A DNA stretch of 64,000 bases from JANQEU01 sp965228045 (GTDB lineage Bacteria > Bacteroidota > Bacteroidia > Cytophagales > Cyclobacteriaceae). The stretch spans positions 2,604,001 to 2,668,000 of the forward strand of contig OZ245789.1 in NCBI GenBank assembly GCA_965228045.1, given 5' to 3'. This document shows, piece after piece, positions 37,137 through 46,042 of this stretch. The notes beneath the pieces are model-generated. The model ran no database searches and was not told the DNA's origin. It was given only the letters and a program-made list of their open reading frames with translations. Each line of letters starts with the position of its first letter. Within the stretch, counting starts at the first letter, position 1. Both the position numbers and the translations under genes were made by a program.

Positions 37137-38444
37137 ATGAACAACCGAATTGCCTTATTTCCAATATTATTACTGGGTTTTAAAATGTGTGTTGCCCAAA
37201 ATAGTCTTGTTATCAAACATGATGCAAAGGGCGCATCTAGTGAAACAAAAAGTTTAAAAAAGGGAGTTTCATATGAAGTAAGCTTTGAAGATACCCATAA
37301 TGATATTATGTCTCTGAAGACGGAAATTGTCACCTATGATATAGTTTCAAATACGCCGGATGCTACCAAGTTCCTTGGTATACCTTCGACGGAAGCATTT
37401 AGCAGAAATTTTGGTTTTAGGGTTACTGAAGGCGGTGGAGTGATCAGAAGAAATTTGTATTCGATAATGGATCAAATTGACAAATACCATCAATTTCATC
37501 AAGCCATGACAAGTAAAATAGGTTCTGAATTAGCAAAATGGCCAACGGATTCAATTGACCCGGATAAAATACTTGATATAGCTAATGAGGCATCGGGGGA
37601 TGAAATAACCAAAGCAGATATTGAAACAATCCAATACCTATTGGCTTCGAATGAATTATGGGCCGCGTACATAAACAATCTCGCAACCAACAGAAATGAT
37701 AGCACCTTTCTTGACCTAATAGATACTTTTTCAAGGTTCATGTCTAAACGGGAGTTGTTGAAATCCAATAGCGCCAAATACATACAGTCTATCAAGGTGA
37801 TGGATAATATCAAAAATCCTCCCGAAGAAAAGAAAACGATTCTACTAGTAGGAGATTCTTTCACAGCAAAGGGCGATTTAACCAGGATTAGTTATGCCAT
37901 CAAAAATAAACTCACTTCCGACACATTGGCCACAGGAACCTTAGCCATTCCAACCAGCGGCTACTGGACAATGGATTTTTCCACAGGGTTTTACTGGAAC
38001 CAGCTTACTAATGATTCTTTCACATTATCTTCTTATAGTGCGGATAGTACTACAATCACTTTCGTTAGAGATTACGATGCTTCAAATGATATCGCTGCAG
38101 GAGGACAGTTAAACCTTTCCTATATGGTCTCCGGGACCTTTGGCATAGGTTTTAATACGGGTGCTGCGGTCTCGTTATTTGATGGTTCAATAAAATACCT
38201 GGCTGGTGGTCACCTGAAATTTGGGAGTAGAAAACAGCTCATGCTTTCAGGTGGTGTAGCCATAGGAAAAGTTAAAAGGATTAGTGAGGCAGTTTCAACA
38301 CAAAAGCCACCATTCGAGGAGTCAGGAAACGAGATCATTGTACCTGCTAAATTTCCGGAACCAAAATTTGTGGATAATGTTAAAATGAGCGGTTTTGTTG
38401 GTTTGAGCTACAACTTGTCAAATACTTTGAAAAAGAAAAAGTAA
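37137..38444 (+). CDS. Secreted hypothetical protein with predicted C-terminal beta-barrel
   Basis: 435 residues from ATG 37137, which gives a signal peptide ending MCVAQ. The first ~220 residues are mixed helix with no recognised motif. The last ~170 (from about TLATGTLAIPTSGYW) show alternating aromatic and polar strands ending in MSGFVGLSYNLS, as in outer-membrane beta-barrels. The next gene, an astacin-like lipoprotein, starts one base after its stop, so they form an operon. No family recognised. Confidence 0.7.
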   Translation: MNNRIALFPILLLGFKMCVAQNSLVIKHDAKGASSETKSLKKGVSYEVSFEDTHNDIMSLKTEIVTYDIVSNTPDATKFLGIPSTEAFSRNFGFRVTEGGGVIRRNLYSIMDQIDKYHQFHQAMTSKIGSELAKWPTDSIDPDKILDIANEASGDEITKADIETIQYLLASNELWAAYINNLATNRNDSTFLDLIDTFSRFMSKRELLKSNSAKYIQSIKVMDNIKNPPEEKKTILLVGDSFTAKGDLTRISYAIKNKLTSDTLATGTLAIPTSGYWTMDFSTGFYWNQLTNDSFTLSSYSADSTTITFVRDYDASNDIAAGGQLNLSYMVSGTFGIGFNTGAAVSLFDGSIKYLAGGHLKFGSRKQLMLSGGVAIGKVKRISEAVSTQKPPFEESGNEIIVPAKFPEPKFVDNVKMSGFVGLSYNLSNTLKKKK

Positions 38445-38445
38445 C

Positions 38446-39486
38446 ATGATAACTAGTGGAAAATTCTTAGCCGGGATTTGGTTCGTTTTTCTTTTAGTCG
38501 GTTGTCAGATGAATGACAAGGAAATGGTGTATTCCTATAACCTTGATACTCTCAGAACAAGGATTCAGCTCGATACGGTACTACAAAACCATTTTCAGCA
38601 AGTTAATACAAAAGTTCAATTACCTGAGATAGCCGAAGCTCCACCTGATTCTGTTTATAGGTATTTGACTTTTGTAAATTCAGATATGGCGGATTATACA
38701 GCTCGACACATAAAGAACTATAAATCATGGGGCAATTTCACCTATCCTACAATCAAAGATTTGATGATGATTTATGACACTGTCAAAGTGGAAAATAAAT
38801 GTTACTTCCTTGTCGAAGGTGATATTTTACTGACCTATGAAGAGATATTTCCCTATCATTTGGGACTTCGGAGTTACATTACCGACACGGTCCGGGACCA
38901 TAGTCAGAAACTGGTCGGTGAGTTCAAAGATGGAGAATATGTCAAGCAGGAAAACCCATTGGATATCAAGTATGCAATTATCAAGAGCACATTTACGGAC
39001 CAGGAGTACGAAATAGTTAAAGCTGCTATGGATGAAGCCGTAAGAAACTGGAAGGGTACGTGCAATGTGGATTTGGAACACGATGTAAATAGAGATCCTA
39101 CACTGTCCACTTATTCAAATCCTGGGGATTTAACATTTGTAATGAAAAAAATAGATGTCGGAGGAAATTTCATTGCTAAGTCCTTTTTTCCTGATAGTCC
39201 CAAAGGTGATCGAAAGATTTTGCTTGATGAATCTTTCTTTACCAGCAAGTTTAGTATGCCAGGGGTCTTAAGACACGAAATAGGACATATACTTGGCTTC
39301 TTACATGAACATATTCATAGTGATGCACCAGCAGTATGTGAATATGAACCGAGGGGGGCTGCCAGGGATATAAATGATTATGATCCCAAATCAGTAATGC
39401 ATTATTTCTGTGATGAGGTTGGCACCAAAGACCTTTTGATCACAAAAAATGATAGTGCAGGAGCGGCTATTTATTATCCCTTTTAG
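38446..39486 (+). CDS. Astacin-like zinc metalloprotease lipoprotein
   Basis: 346 residues. Lipoprotein signal ends LLVGCQMND (Cys20). The metzincin site HEIGHILGFLHEH has His277, His281 and His287 with Glu278, and a Met-turn follows in SVMHYF, the astacin (M12A) pattern. Residues ~170-346 form the catalytic domain; ~25-165 may be a propeptide or binding domain. It is expressed with the barrel protein 1 bp upstream, suggesting a surface protease and its outer-membrane partner. Confidence 0.85.
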   Translation: MITSGKFLAGIWFVFLLVGCQMNDKEMVYSYNLDTLRTRIQLDTVLQNHFQQVNTKVQLPEIAEAPPDSVYRYLTFVNSDMADYTARHIKNYKSWGNFTYPTIKDLMMIYDTVKVENKCYFLVEGDILLTYEEIFPYHLGLRSYITDTVRDHSQKLVGEFKDGEYVKQENPLDIKYAIIKSTFTDQEYEIVKAAMDEAVRNWKGTCNVDLEHDVNRDPTLSTYSNPGDLTFVMKKIDVGGNFIAKSFFPDSPKGDRKILLDESFFTSKFSMPGVLRHEIGHILGFLHEHIHSDAPAVCEYEPRGAARDINDYDPKSVMHYFCDEVGTKDLLITKNDSAGAAIYYPF

Positions 39487-39548
39487 TTTATTTTTTGATT
39501 ACTCATGGTGTCGGGATGACGTCCCGAAATGCTGAGAGTATTCTTCAA

Positions 39549-39657
39549 CGTCATTCTGATCCAGCCTCAGGCTGGAGAAGAATCTTGCCAATTAAACACC
39601 ACTCGGTCCGGCCAAACCGGGATCCTTCCCTAGCCCCGAGGCTAGGTCAGGATGACG
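39549..39657. repeat. Palindromic repeat family A unit
   Basis: One unit with left end CGTCATTCTGATCCAGCCTC and right end GGTCAGGATGACG. The unit folds as nested inverted repeats (CGTCATTCTGA/TCAGGATGACG, GAAGAATCTTG/CCGGGATCCTTC). It lies in the gap 39487-40044 together with a gene remnant at 39731-39852. Confidence 0.75.
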
Positions 39658-39730
39658 GCCCTGAAGTTCGATTGTACCTCGTTAATTTTAATACGTCATA
39701 CTCCCTTCAGGGAATAAAAGGGTGAAGGAG

Positions 39731-39852
39731 TCATCATCGTAATCTTCATATTCCCGAATCAGCTTTTCAGCTTTCGCCATCATCATCAGACCATAGATTT
39801 TTTCAAAGGTCCGAAACATAAGGTGGTCACTCTTTCGCCTTTGACATTGTAG
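39731..39852 (-). pseudogene. Degenerate fragment related to the acidic protein encoded at 43100-43435
   Basis: On the minus strand this stretch aligns by eye with about 43190-43330: shared words include TTCAAAGGTC, CAGCTTTTCAGCTTT/CAGCTTCTCAGCCTT and CATCATCGTAATC, and the frame encodes FEKIY...MAKAEKLIRE.EDYDDD as in the intact gene. The N-terminal part and the acidic tail are gone and the frame runs into unrelated sequence. Both copies neighbour a family A palindrome, suggesting a duplication that has decayed. Confidence 0.65.
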
Positions 39853-40044
39853 CACAAATAAGCAAGATGTAGTCAAAGATCCTCCGGCACCGCCCCATAA
39901 CAGTGCTAATATTAGCCGAATTATAATTGAAGAATGAAAGACTATTTCTGATGCATTTCTTTGAATGCTTAAGAAACCCATCTTCTCCATTTCCCACCTT
40001 TTGACTAAATTCTGATCCTTTCCACCAAAACAGAAGGATCAATC

Positions 40045-41709
40045 ATGAACCAGAACCTGCTCAAGGCCCTAATTGTGCTGCTTATCATTTCATGCAGCTC
40101 CACGACTAACAACTTATCCCAGGCACCATCCGATCTCGAAAAGATCGTAGATGAAGCCTGTAGCACCGCTTTTGAATTCATCGGGCCGGGAACAGCCATA
40201 GCCGTGGTCAAAGACGGCGAGATCATTCTCAATAAATCCTACGGTTATGCCAACCTGGAAAATGAATTGCCTATTGACGCTAATTCAAGGTTTGACCTGG
40301 CTTCGGTGTCCAAGCAATTTGCAGGGTATGCCATAGCCACGCTTGTGGAGCAAGGTAAAATCAGACTGGAAGACGACATACGCGGATATATCCCCGAACT
40401 GAATGATTTTGGGCCAACCATCACCATTGACCACCTGGTGCATCATACCAGCGGAGTGAGAGACTGGACAAGTACGCTTCCATTAAGCGGTAGAACATTT
40501 GATGATGTAATATCTTTTGATCACATCTTACGAATGGCGTTCCAGCAAAAAGCACTCAATTTCGAACCGGGGGACCAATATGTTTACTCTAATACCGGCT
40601 ACAACCTCCTTGCGGAATTGGTCCAAAGGGTAAGTGGGATGTCCTTTAGAGAATGGACCGATAAAAATATTTTCCAGCCGCTGGGGATGACAGAATCACT
40701 TTTCCTCGATGACCATAAAGAAGTGATTCCCAATCGTGTAACGGGCTACAGGTCATTGGATAACGGGCAATTTGAAGCCACACCCAATCTTTTGACTGCC
40801 TTTGGGTCCAGCTCTATGTATTCTACCACTACCGACCTGTCAAAGTGGACTACTCATTTAATTGACGGTATCAACTCTGGTGACCCCGTCATTACCAGGA
40901 TGATCACCAAAGGTGTATTGAACAATGGAGAGGAAAATACCTATGCTTATGGGCTTGGAGTCAGTGATTATCGTGGTACTCCGTGGATCAGTCATTCAGG
41001 TAGTTGGGCCTCGTTTACTACTTATGTGGCTTTATTGCCTGAGCACAATCTATCTGTCGTAGTGCTCAATAATTTTCAACGCAATGGATCCAACATTGCC
41101 AGGGAAGTGGCGGCGTATTATGTACCGGAGACAGGAAATGAGGAAGAGGAACAACCTAAAAATGAACCTGTAAGTGTAGAAACCTCCCTATTGGACGATT
41201 ATGTAGGAATGTACCGGCTAGGACCAACCTGGTATGTCAACATCACCCGCAATGAGGATGAACTCGTCACACAGGCTACGAATGAATCCAGTACACTAAT
41301 GGTCGCCCTCTCTGACACCAGTTTTGTGATCCCTGGTTACAGTAACAGAACCATGACTTTTTATCGGAATGAGAAAGGAGAGGTGTCTCATCTTGTCTAC
41401 ATGGACGAAGAACGTCCAAAGATGAAGGACAGCTTTGAATATGATCCTGGCATGAATAACCAATTCCTGGGAGAATATTACAGCGAAGAATTGAACACTT
41501 ACTTTTCTATTGTGGAGAAAGATGGTGAATTGAGATTGAACCACTTTGATCATGGAGAGATCAGTCTCACACCTGTCTGGACCGATGACTTCAGTGGGGG
41601 AATGTGGTGGATCGGTTCCGTTGTTTTCGAAAGGGATGAACAAGGCATGGTTATCGGTTTCTATACATCAAATTACAGAGCACGAAACCAATGGTTTAGA
41701 AAACTATGA
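40045..41709 (+). CDS. Serine hydrolase of the class C beta-lactamase superfamily, lipoprotein
   Basis: 554 residues. Lipoprotein signal ends LIISCSSTT (Cys16). The catalytic motifs of the S12/class C group are present: SVSKQF (SxxK, near residue 91), YSNTGY (YxN, near 184) and HSGSWASF (HxG, near 319). The last ~165 residues (from VETSLLDDYVGMYRLG) form an appended DUF3471-like beta domain. Members include D-aminopeptidases, esterases and peptidases; antibiotic resistance is not implied. Substrate unknown. Confidence 0.88.
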   Translation: MNQNLLKALIVLLIISCSSTTNNLSQAPSDLEKIVDEACSTAFEFIGPGTAIAVVKDGEIILNKSYGYANLENELPIDANSRFDLASVSKQFAGYAIATLVEQGKIRLEDDIRGYIPELNDFGPTITIDHLVHHTSGVRDWTSTLPLSGRTFDDVISFDHILRMAFQQKALNFEPGDQYVYSNTGYNLLAELVQRVSGMSFREWTDKNIFQPLGMTESLFLDDHKEVIPNRVTGYRSLDNGQFEATPNLLTAFGSSSMYSTTTDLSKWTTHLIDGINSGDPVITRMITKGVLNNGEENTYAYGLGVSDYRGTPWISHSGSWASFTTYVALLPEHNLSVVVLNNFQRNGSNIAREVAAYYVPETGNEEEEQPKNEPVSVETSLLDDYVGMYRLGPTWYVNITRNEDELVTQATNESSTLMVALSDTSFVIPGYSNRTMTFYRNEKGEVSHLVYMDEERPKMKDSFEYDPGMNNQFLGEYYSEELNTYFSIVEKDGELRLNHFDHGEISLTPVWTDDFSGGMWWIGSVVFERDEQGMVIGFYTSNYRARNQWFRKL

Positions 41710-41724
41710 ACCCAAAACACGGAA

Positions 41725-41800
41725 CCGGAAACTATAAACTATAAACCATGAACTAGAAACTAGAAACTATAAACCAAAAACTATAAACTAACTAACTCAA
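41725..41800. repeat. AAACTAtaaAC low-complexity tract
   Basis: Short AT-rich heptamer-like words (ACTATAAACTATAAACCATG, AACTAGAAAC) repeat about eight times between the serine hydrolase and BASS genes. Similar tracts occur, as TAGTTT on the other strand, near 5360-5400, 24530-24600, 42670-42780 and 43000-43090. Confidence 0.55.
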
Positions 41801-41814
41801 CCCAATAACCAAAA

Positions 41815-42675
41815 ATGGACAACATTTCAACCCTGGTCCTGGCAGGATCCCTGTTTATCATTATGTTTGGCATGGGACTATCCCTGACTCTTAATGACTT
41901 CAAAGAGATATTCATTGAGCCTCGGGCCATTATCACCGGACTTGTAAACCAGCTCCTTTTATTACCAGTCATAGGTTTTGTGCTGATCGCCATTTTGCCG
42001 GTACCCGGGGAAATTGCCATTGGTATCATCATTCTGGCTGCTTGCCCGGGAGGACCTACCTCCAACCTCATGACTCATTTGGCCAAAGGGGATCTTGCGT
42101 TATCCGTTAGCCTGACGGCCATCAGCAGCTTCATTACCCTGCTTACGATTCCATTTATCATCAACCTGGGATTACAAATGGTGTTGGGACAAAACACCAT
42201 CATTCAGCTCCCTGTAGTACGAACCATTTTGCAGGTGTTTGTCATTGTGATCATTCCCATCATTATCGGGATGACAATCAAGTCTCGCAAACCAACTTTT
42301 GCTGAGAAAATGGATCGTCCAGTACGGATAGCATCTGCGGTTGTTTTTATCCTGGTGCTGGTGGCGATTGTGTATAAAGAAAAGGATATGCTGATAGAGG
42401 CCCTTCCTGATGCTGGTTTGATTGCCGTTTTACTCAATGTAATTACCATGGGTCTGGGCCTGCTTGCCGCAAAACTCATGCGATTGTCCTTCGCGCAAGC
42501 TGTATCCATATCGATCGAAAGCGGGATTCAAAACGGAACTCTGGCCATATCTATTGCCACAGTGTTGCTTGGAAGTACTGAATACGCCGTGGCGCCGGCG
42601 GTCTATGGCGTGTTGATGTTCGTTACCGGTGGTGTTTTTATCATGTTGGTACTCAGGAAAGTAAGAAGTTATTAG
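41815..42675 (+). CDS. Bile acid:sodium symporter (BASS) family transporter
   Basis: 286 residues, nine to ten hydrophobic helices. The family's conserved crossover regions are visible: IILAACPGGPTSNLMTHLAKGDLALSVSLTAISS (TM4) and SIESGIQNGTLAISIAT (TM9), which bind two sodium ions and substrate in BASS proteins. Bacterial members move bile acids, keto acids or other organic anions; no substrate can be named here. Monocistronic by spacing. Confidence 0.92.
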   Translation: MDNISTLVLAGSLFIIMFGMGLSLTLNDFKEIFIEPRAIITGLVNQLLLLPVIGFVLIAILPVPGEIAIGIIILAACPGGPTSNLMTHLAKGDLALSVSLTAISSFITLLTIPFIINLGLQMVLGQNTIIQLPVVRTILQVFVIVIIPIIIGMTIKSRKPTFAEKMDRPVRIASAVVFILVLVAIVYKEKDMLIEALPDAGLIAVLLNVITMGLGLLAAKLMRLSFAQAVSISIESGIQNGTLAISIATVLLGSTEYAVAPAVYGVLMFVTGGVFIMLVLRKVRSY

Positions 42676-42801
42676 TTAGTGGGTTAAGGAGTTTTTAAAT
42701 GTTGGTTCCCTTCAGGGAATCAAAGGGTGTAGGGAGGTGAGTTAGTTAGTTTGTAGGGTTTGTGGTAGGTGAAGTTTAATGAGGTCGTTTGTCCCTCACA
42801 C

Positions 42802-42907
42802 CGTCATTCTGATCCAGCCTCAGGCTGGAGAAGAATCTTGTATATTAAACACCACTCGGTCCACCTAAACCGGGATCCTTCCCCCGCCTTGGCTAGGTCA
42901 GGATGAC
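42802..42907. repeat. Palindromic repeat family A unit
   Basis: One unit, CGTCATTCTGATCCAGCCTC ... TCAGGATGACG, with the same flanking TTCGATTGTAC word as the unit at 39549-39657. The rest of the gap 42676-43099 has TAGTTAG tracts and a duplicated AACCTACTTAACTCATCAAA (about 43020 and 43060), but no credible gene. Confidence 0.75.
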
Positions 42908-43099
42908 GTCACTGAAGTTCGATTGTACGACGTTAATTTTGATATGCAATACTTCCTCCACGGTGAAGGTTTGATGTTTCCACCAGTTTTGAAATATAAA
43001 TCCAATCTAAGAAACCCACTAACCTACTTAACTCATCAAACCTTACAACCCACTAACCTACTTAACTCATCAAACCTCACAAACTCACCAACCAATTTA

Positions 43100-43435
43100 T
43101 CATTCCTCATCATCATAATTATCATTTTCGGATAAATAGTCTACATCCGAATGATCGTCCTCGTATTGTTCTTTGATATCATCTTTAAGATTACCGTCAT
43201 CATCGTAATCCTCATCTTCCCGGATCAGCTTCTCAGCCTTTGCCATCGTCATCCTGACCATATAGATCTTTTCAAAGGTCTCGAAAGGCAGGGCGGTTAC
43301 CCTTTCACCTTTGGCATTGGTGAACGTGATCAGGTGGTCAACATAGCCTTCGGGATAAACTAATTTGATTTGTTCCTGTAAATCACTATCCAGCTTTTCA
43401 TAGTCCTGGATTACCCTGAGTTTGGAGCTTTTCAT
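43100..43435 (-). CDS. Small highly acidic protein of unknown function
   Basis: 111 residues. A basic helical start (MKSSKLRVIQDYEKLDSDLQEQIKLVYPEG), a middle similar to an adaptor-like beta hairpin (YVDHLITFTNAKGERVTALPFETFEKIYMVRMTMAKAEKLIRE) and a very acidic tail rich in Asp, Glu and Tyr. Such proteins are common in Cytophagales with no known function. A decayed copy lies at 39731-39852, 3.4 kb away. Confidence 0.75.
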   Translation of the reverse strand: MKSSKLRVIQDYEKLDSDLQEQIKLVYPEGYVDHLITFTNAKGERVTALPFETFEKIYMVRMTMAKAEKLIREDEDYDDDGNLKDDIKEQYEDDHSDVDYLSENDNYDDEE

Positions 43436-43510
43436 ATTCTGAGTTGAAAAATAACAGACACTTGCTAAATTTCAACTGATGTACCTGAAAAAATGGTGCA
43501 TTTTTATGAT

Positions 43511-44215
43511 TCACACCCACTTTTCCTTCAACCCCTTGTATTTGGTACGTCCAACTGGTATTTGCGCACCGCTTTTCAATACGGCCAGGTACTTGCTCCC
43601 TGTCCTGCCGATGATTTCTTTTATTTCGGAAAACTTGACCAGGTAAGATCGATGGACGCGCTCGAATGAATGGGAGAGCAGCTGTTCCAGTTTTTCCAGT
43701 GATTTGTCATGAAGCTCTTTGGATCCATCGGCCAGGTAAAGCTCCGTATAGGAGCCGGCGCCTTTGATGTAAAGGACTTGATCAATCGATATAACCTGAA
43801 TCCTGTTCCGTTTTTTTACCGCGAGAAACCGAACCGGATTGATATCAGCCTTCTCTTTCCCTATGGCACGGTTAAAGGCCTTTTCCAATCTTTCCCTGTT
43901 AAAGGGTTTTGGCACAAAGTCCAATACCCCGTATTCGAATGCGGCGATCGCTTTTTCCTTGTAAGCCGAGACAATAATGGTATGAAACGACCCCGCAACC
44001 ACCGATTTAAGTAAGTCAAATCCGTTTTCACCATTCAGGTTGAGATCAAGCAGCAGAATGTCCGGGGGACTACTTCTAAGATAGTTCATGGCCTCATCCA
44101 ATGCGCCAATATGCATCAGCGACTGGAGACGCTCTCCCAGAATATCCCGGGTCATTCGTTCCAGTCTTCCCGCGATGCGCGCTTCATCTTCCACGATTAA
44201 AATGTTCATCTTCAT
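43511..44215 (-). CDS. LytTR family response regulator
   Basis: 234 residues. Receiver domain at ~4-120 with ILIVEDEARIAGRL, phosphoacceptor Asp in DILLLDLNLNGENG, Ser in IIVSAYKEKA and Lys in FVPKPFNRERL; LytTR domain at ~135-234 (FLAVKKRNRIQVISIDQVLYIKGAGSYTELY). ATG 44215 overlaps the kinase stop by 4 bp (ATGA), so it is the partner of the following sensor kinase. Regulated genes unknown. Confidence 0.93.
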   Translation of the reverse strand: MKMNILIVEDEARIAGRLERMTRDILGERLQSLMHIGALDEAMNYLRSSPPDILLLDLNLNGENGFDLLKSVVAGSFHTIIVSAYKEKAIAAFEYGVLDFVPKPFNRERLEKAFNRAIGKEKADINPVRFLAVKKRNRIQVISIDQVLYIKGAGSYTELYLADGSKELHDKSLEKLEQLLSHSFERVHRSYLVKFSEIKEIIGRTGSKYLAVLKSGAQIPVGRTKYKGLKEKWV

Positions 44216-45897
44216 GTGTATATGCGAATGACACTTTTCCAGCCGTGATCGGTCGGTTTAGAGACCAGGTCCCATTTGGTATGGTAACTTTCCGTCAATC
44301 GGGCCTTAATGTATTTCAGTCCCGTACCTTCTTTTGCAGGTGTTCTATGCTTTGCGTTCCGCGCAAAAGTCAGCAAGGTATAGCTCTTGCAGTCTTCGTT
44401 CGATTCATAAGTCAGTGTGAATTTTATGCTGTTGTCTTCCAGTGGCAGGCTGTGTGTGATTCCATTTTCCAAAAGGGTATGCAGAATTCCCGGTGGTATT
44501 TTTTCATTAAGATCTATCCCTTCTTCCCGCCATGTATACGCTATTTCCTTCCGATATTCCATGATCTGCAGATGGGCCCGGCAAAGTGCGATCTCCTGTG
44601 AAATAGGTATCAATGTCTGGTCTTCGATCTTATTAAACAGATCAAATTCTTTGGCCAAAGCCTCTATGAACAAAACACCTTTTTTAGGAGACTCCTCCAC
44701 CCAGTCTATCAATGAAGTCAGGGTATTCATCAGGAAATGGGGCTGAATGTTCTTCTTCAGGAGTTCCAATCGCAGGCGGGTGGATTGCACCAATGTGTTT
44801 TCGTATGCCAGTCGCTGTGCTTTGATCTTTAGTGTCAATAGATACAACATGCCCAGCAGAATAAGTCCGAGTCCGGTATATAAGCTAATGACAAACCCTG
44901 AAGCCAGAAATACTAAAACAGACAAGAGTAAGGTTACAAGCACGAGGCGAGCCCCGCTTTCATTTTTATACACGCCATAAGCTACGATGCCAAAAGAAAA
45001 ACACGACATGCTCAGCACCATACCTATTGTTTTGATGTCAAAAGTATGACCACTTATGAGCCAAATGAATATCAACAATACCGCATATAGAATTAATGAC
45101 AACCTACGTCTTGGGTAGGGAAATTGCATTGAAAAGTAGTATGGAATCAAAAATGAAATGCCCAGCAAAAATGAGTGAATGATATGCAGTCTTATCACAT
45201 GCATACTGTAATGGATCGGTACATAATCCTTGCTGAATACAGTTAGAACAAGGGCGAAAATCAGAAAGCAGCAAACACTATAAATAAGTGTTGAATATTC
45301 TTTTCTATTGTTTAGAAACAGAAAAAGAAAGTAGATGGATATGATAAGAAAAGCTCCTGCGAAAACGTGCATGTAGGCAGTTTTAATGAGAAGCCCGGTA
45401 AGCAAATCCTCATAATCTGCGATCTCTAATTCGTATTGCCCCACATGATCCGGAAAATAATAGTTGCTCAACCGTAAGGCCAGCACATGTTCCCCCTCTG
45501 CTGCCAGATGTGTGGGAATGCTGAAAGTCCTCCATAATTCGCCTTCAGGAGAAAATTCTTGCTCTTGTCCCGGATTGCCGTTTTTGCCAATCAATACGCC
45601 ATCCCAAAAAATCTCGTATTCGCCGTATGCGTCAATGCGAAGGCCATATGGTCGAGATTCCACAGGAGCTTTTAATATCGTAATGTGCGTTCTGGACCAG
45701 AAAATATCACCTTCTGGAATCCGTTCTATTACACTTTCCCAATTGCTATCGTCCCAGGCTTTCCCCGACCATGTCGGATTGTCACCCACTTCAAATACTG
45801 TGTGATTTTCTCTGTATATGGCTGGCTTTTGCTCGCAGGAAGTAATCAGTAGCAGTATGCCCATTAGGGGAAGAAAAGGCGATGATTTAAGCTTCAT
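44212..45897 (-). CDS. Sensor histidine kinase, LytS-type, lipoprotein-like N-terminus with 7TM region
   Basis: 561 residues. N-terminal signal with ITSCEQKP (Cys21), an extracytoplasmic jelly-roll domain (~25-170, FEVGDNPTWSGKAWDDSNWESV), seven hydrophobic helices (~175-375), and a His_kinase domain with QPHFLMNTLTSLIDW (phospho-His) and a HATPase with LHTLLENGITHSL and EGTGLKYIKARL. This is the 7TMR-DISM type layout, where the jelly-roll probably senses a carbohydrate or other ligand. Coupled to the LytTR regulator by ATGA overlap. Confidence 0.88.
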   Translation of the reverse strand: MKLKSSPFLPLMGILLLITSCEQKPAIYRENHTVFEVGDNPTWSGKAWDDSNWESVIERIPEGDIFWSRTHITILKAPVESRPYGLRIDAYGEYEIFWDGVLIGKNGNPGQEQEFSPEGELWRTFSIPTHLAAEGEHVLALRLSNYYFPDHVGQYELEIADYEDLLTGLLIKTAYMHVFAGAFLIISIYFLFLFLNNRKEYSTLIYSVCCFLIFALVLTVFSKDYVPIHYSMHVIRLHIIHSFLLGISFLIPYYFSMQFPYPRRRLSLILYAVLLIFIWLISGHTFDIKTIGMVLSMSCFSFGIVAYGVYKNESGARLVLVTLLLSVLVFLASGFVISLYTGLGLILLGMLYLLTLKIKAQRLAYENTLVQSTRLRLELLKKNIQPHFLMNTLTSLIDWVEESPKKGVLFIEALAKEFDLFNKIEDQTLIPISQEIALCRAHLQIMEYRKEIAYTWREEGIDLNEKIPPGILHTLLENGITHSLPLEDNSIKFTLTYESNEDCKSYTLLTFARNAKHRTPAKEGTGLKYIKARLTESYHTKWDLVSKPTDHGWKSVIRIYT

Positions 45898-46042
45898 TTT
45901 GACTGGTAAAGTATTGCAAACTAATGGATAAAAATAGGTTCCCGGAGTTGTTCAGCCAGGCATAGAGCAGTTGACAAGTAAAACGATGCTTAATCACAAC
46001 ACTACACAAAACTTTGAGGTAATAACCTAAAAAACTCAATTT

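Noticed and set aside
40045..41709. Antibiotic-resistance beta-lactamase
   Set aside because: Motifs fit the broad serine hydrolase group with a DUF3471-like extra domain; a resistance role is not supported.
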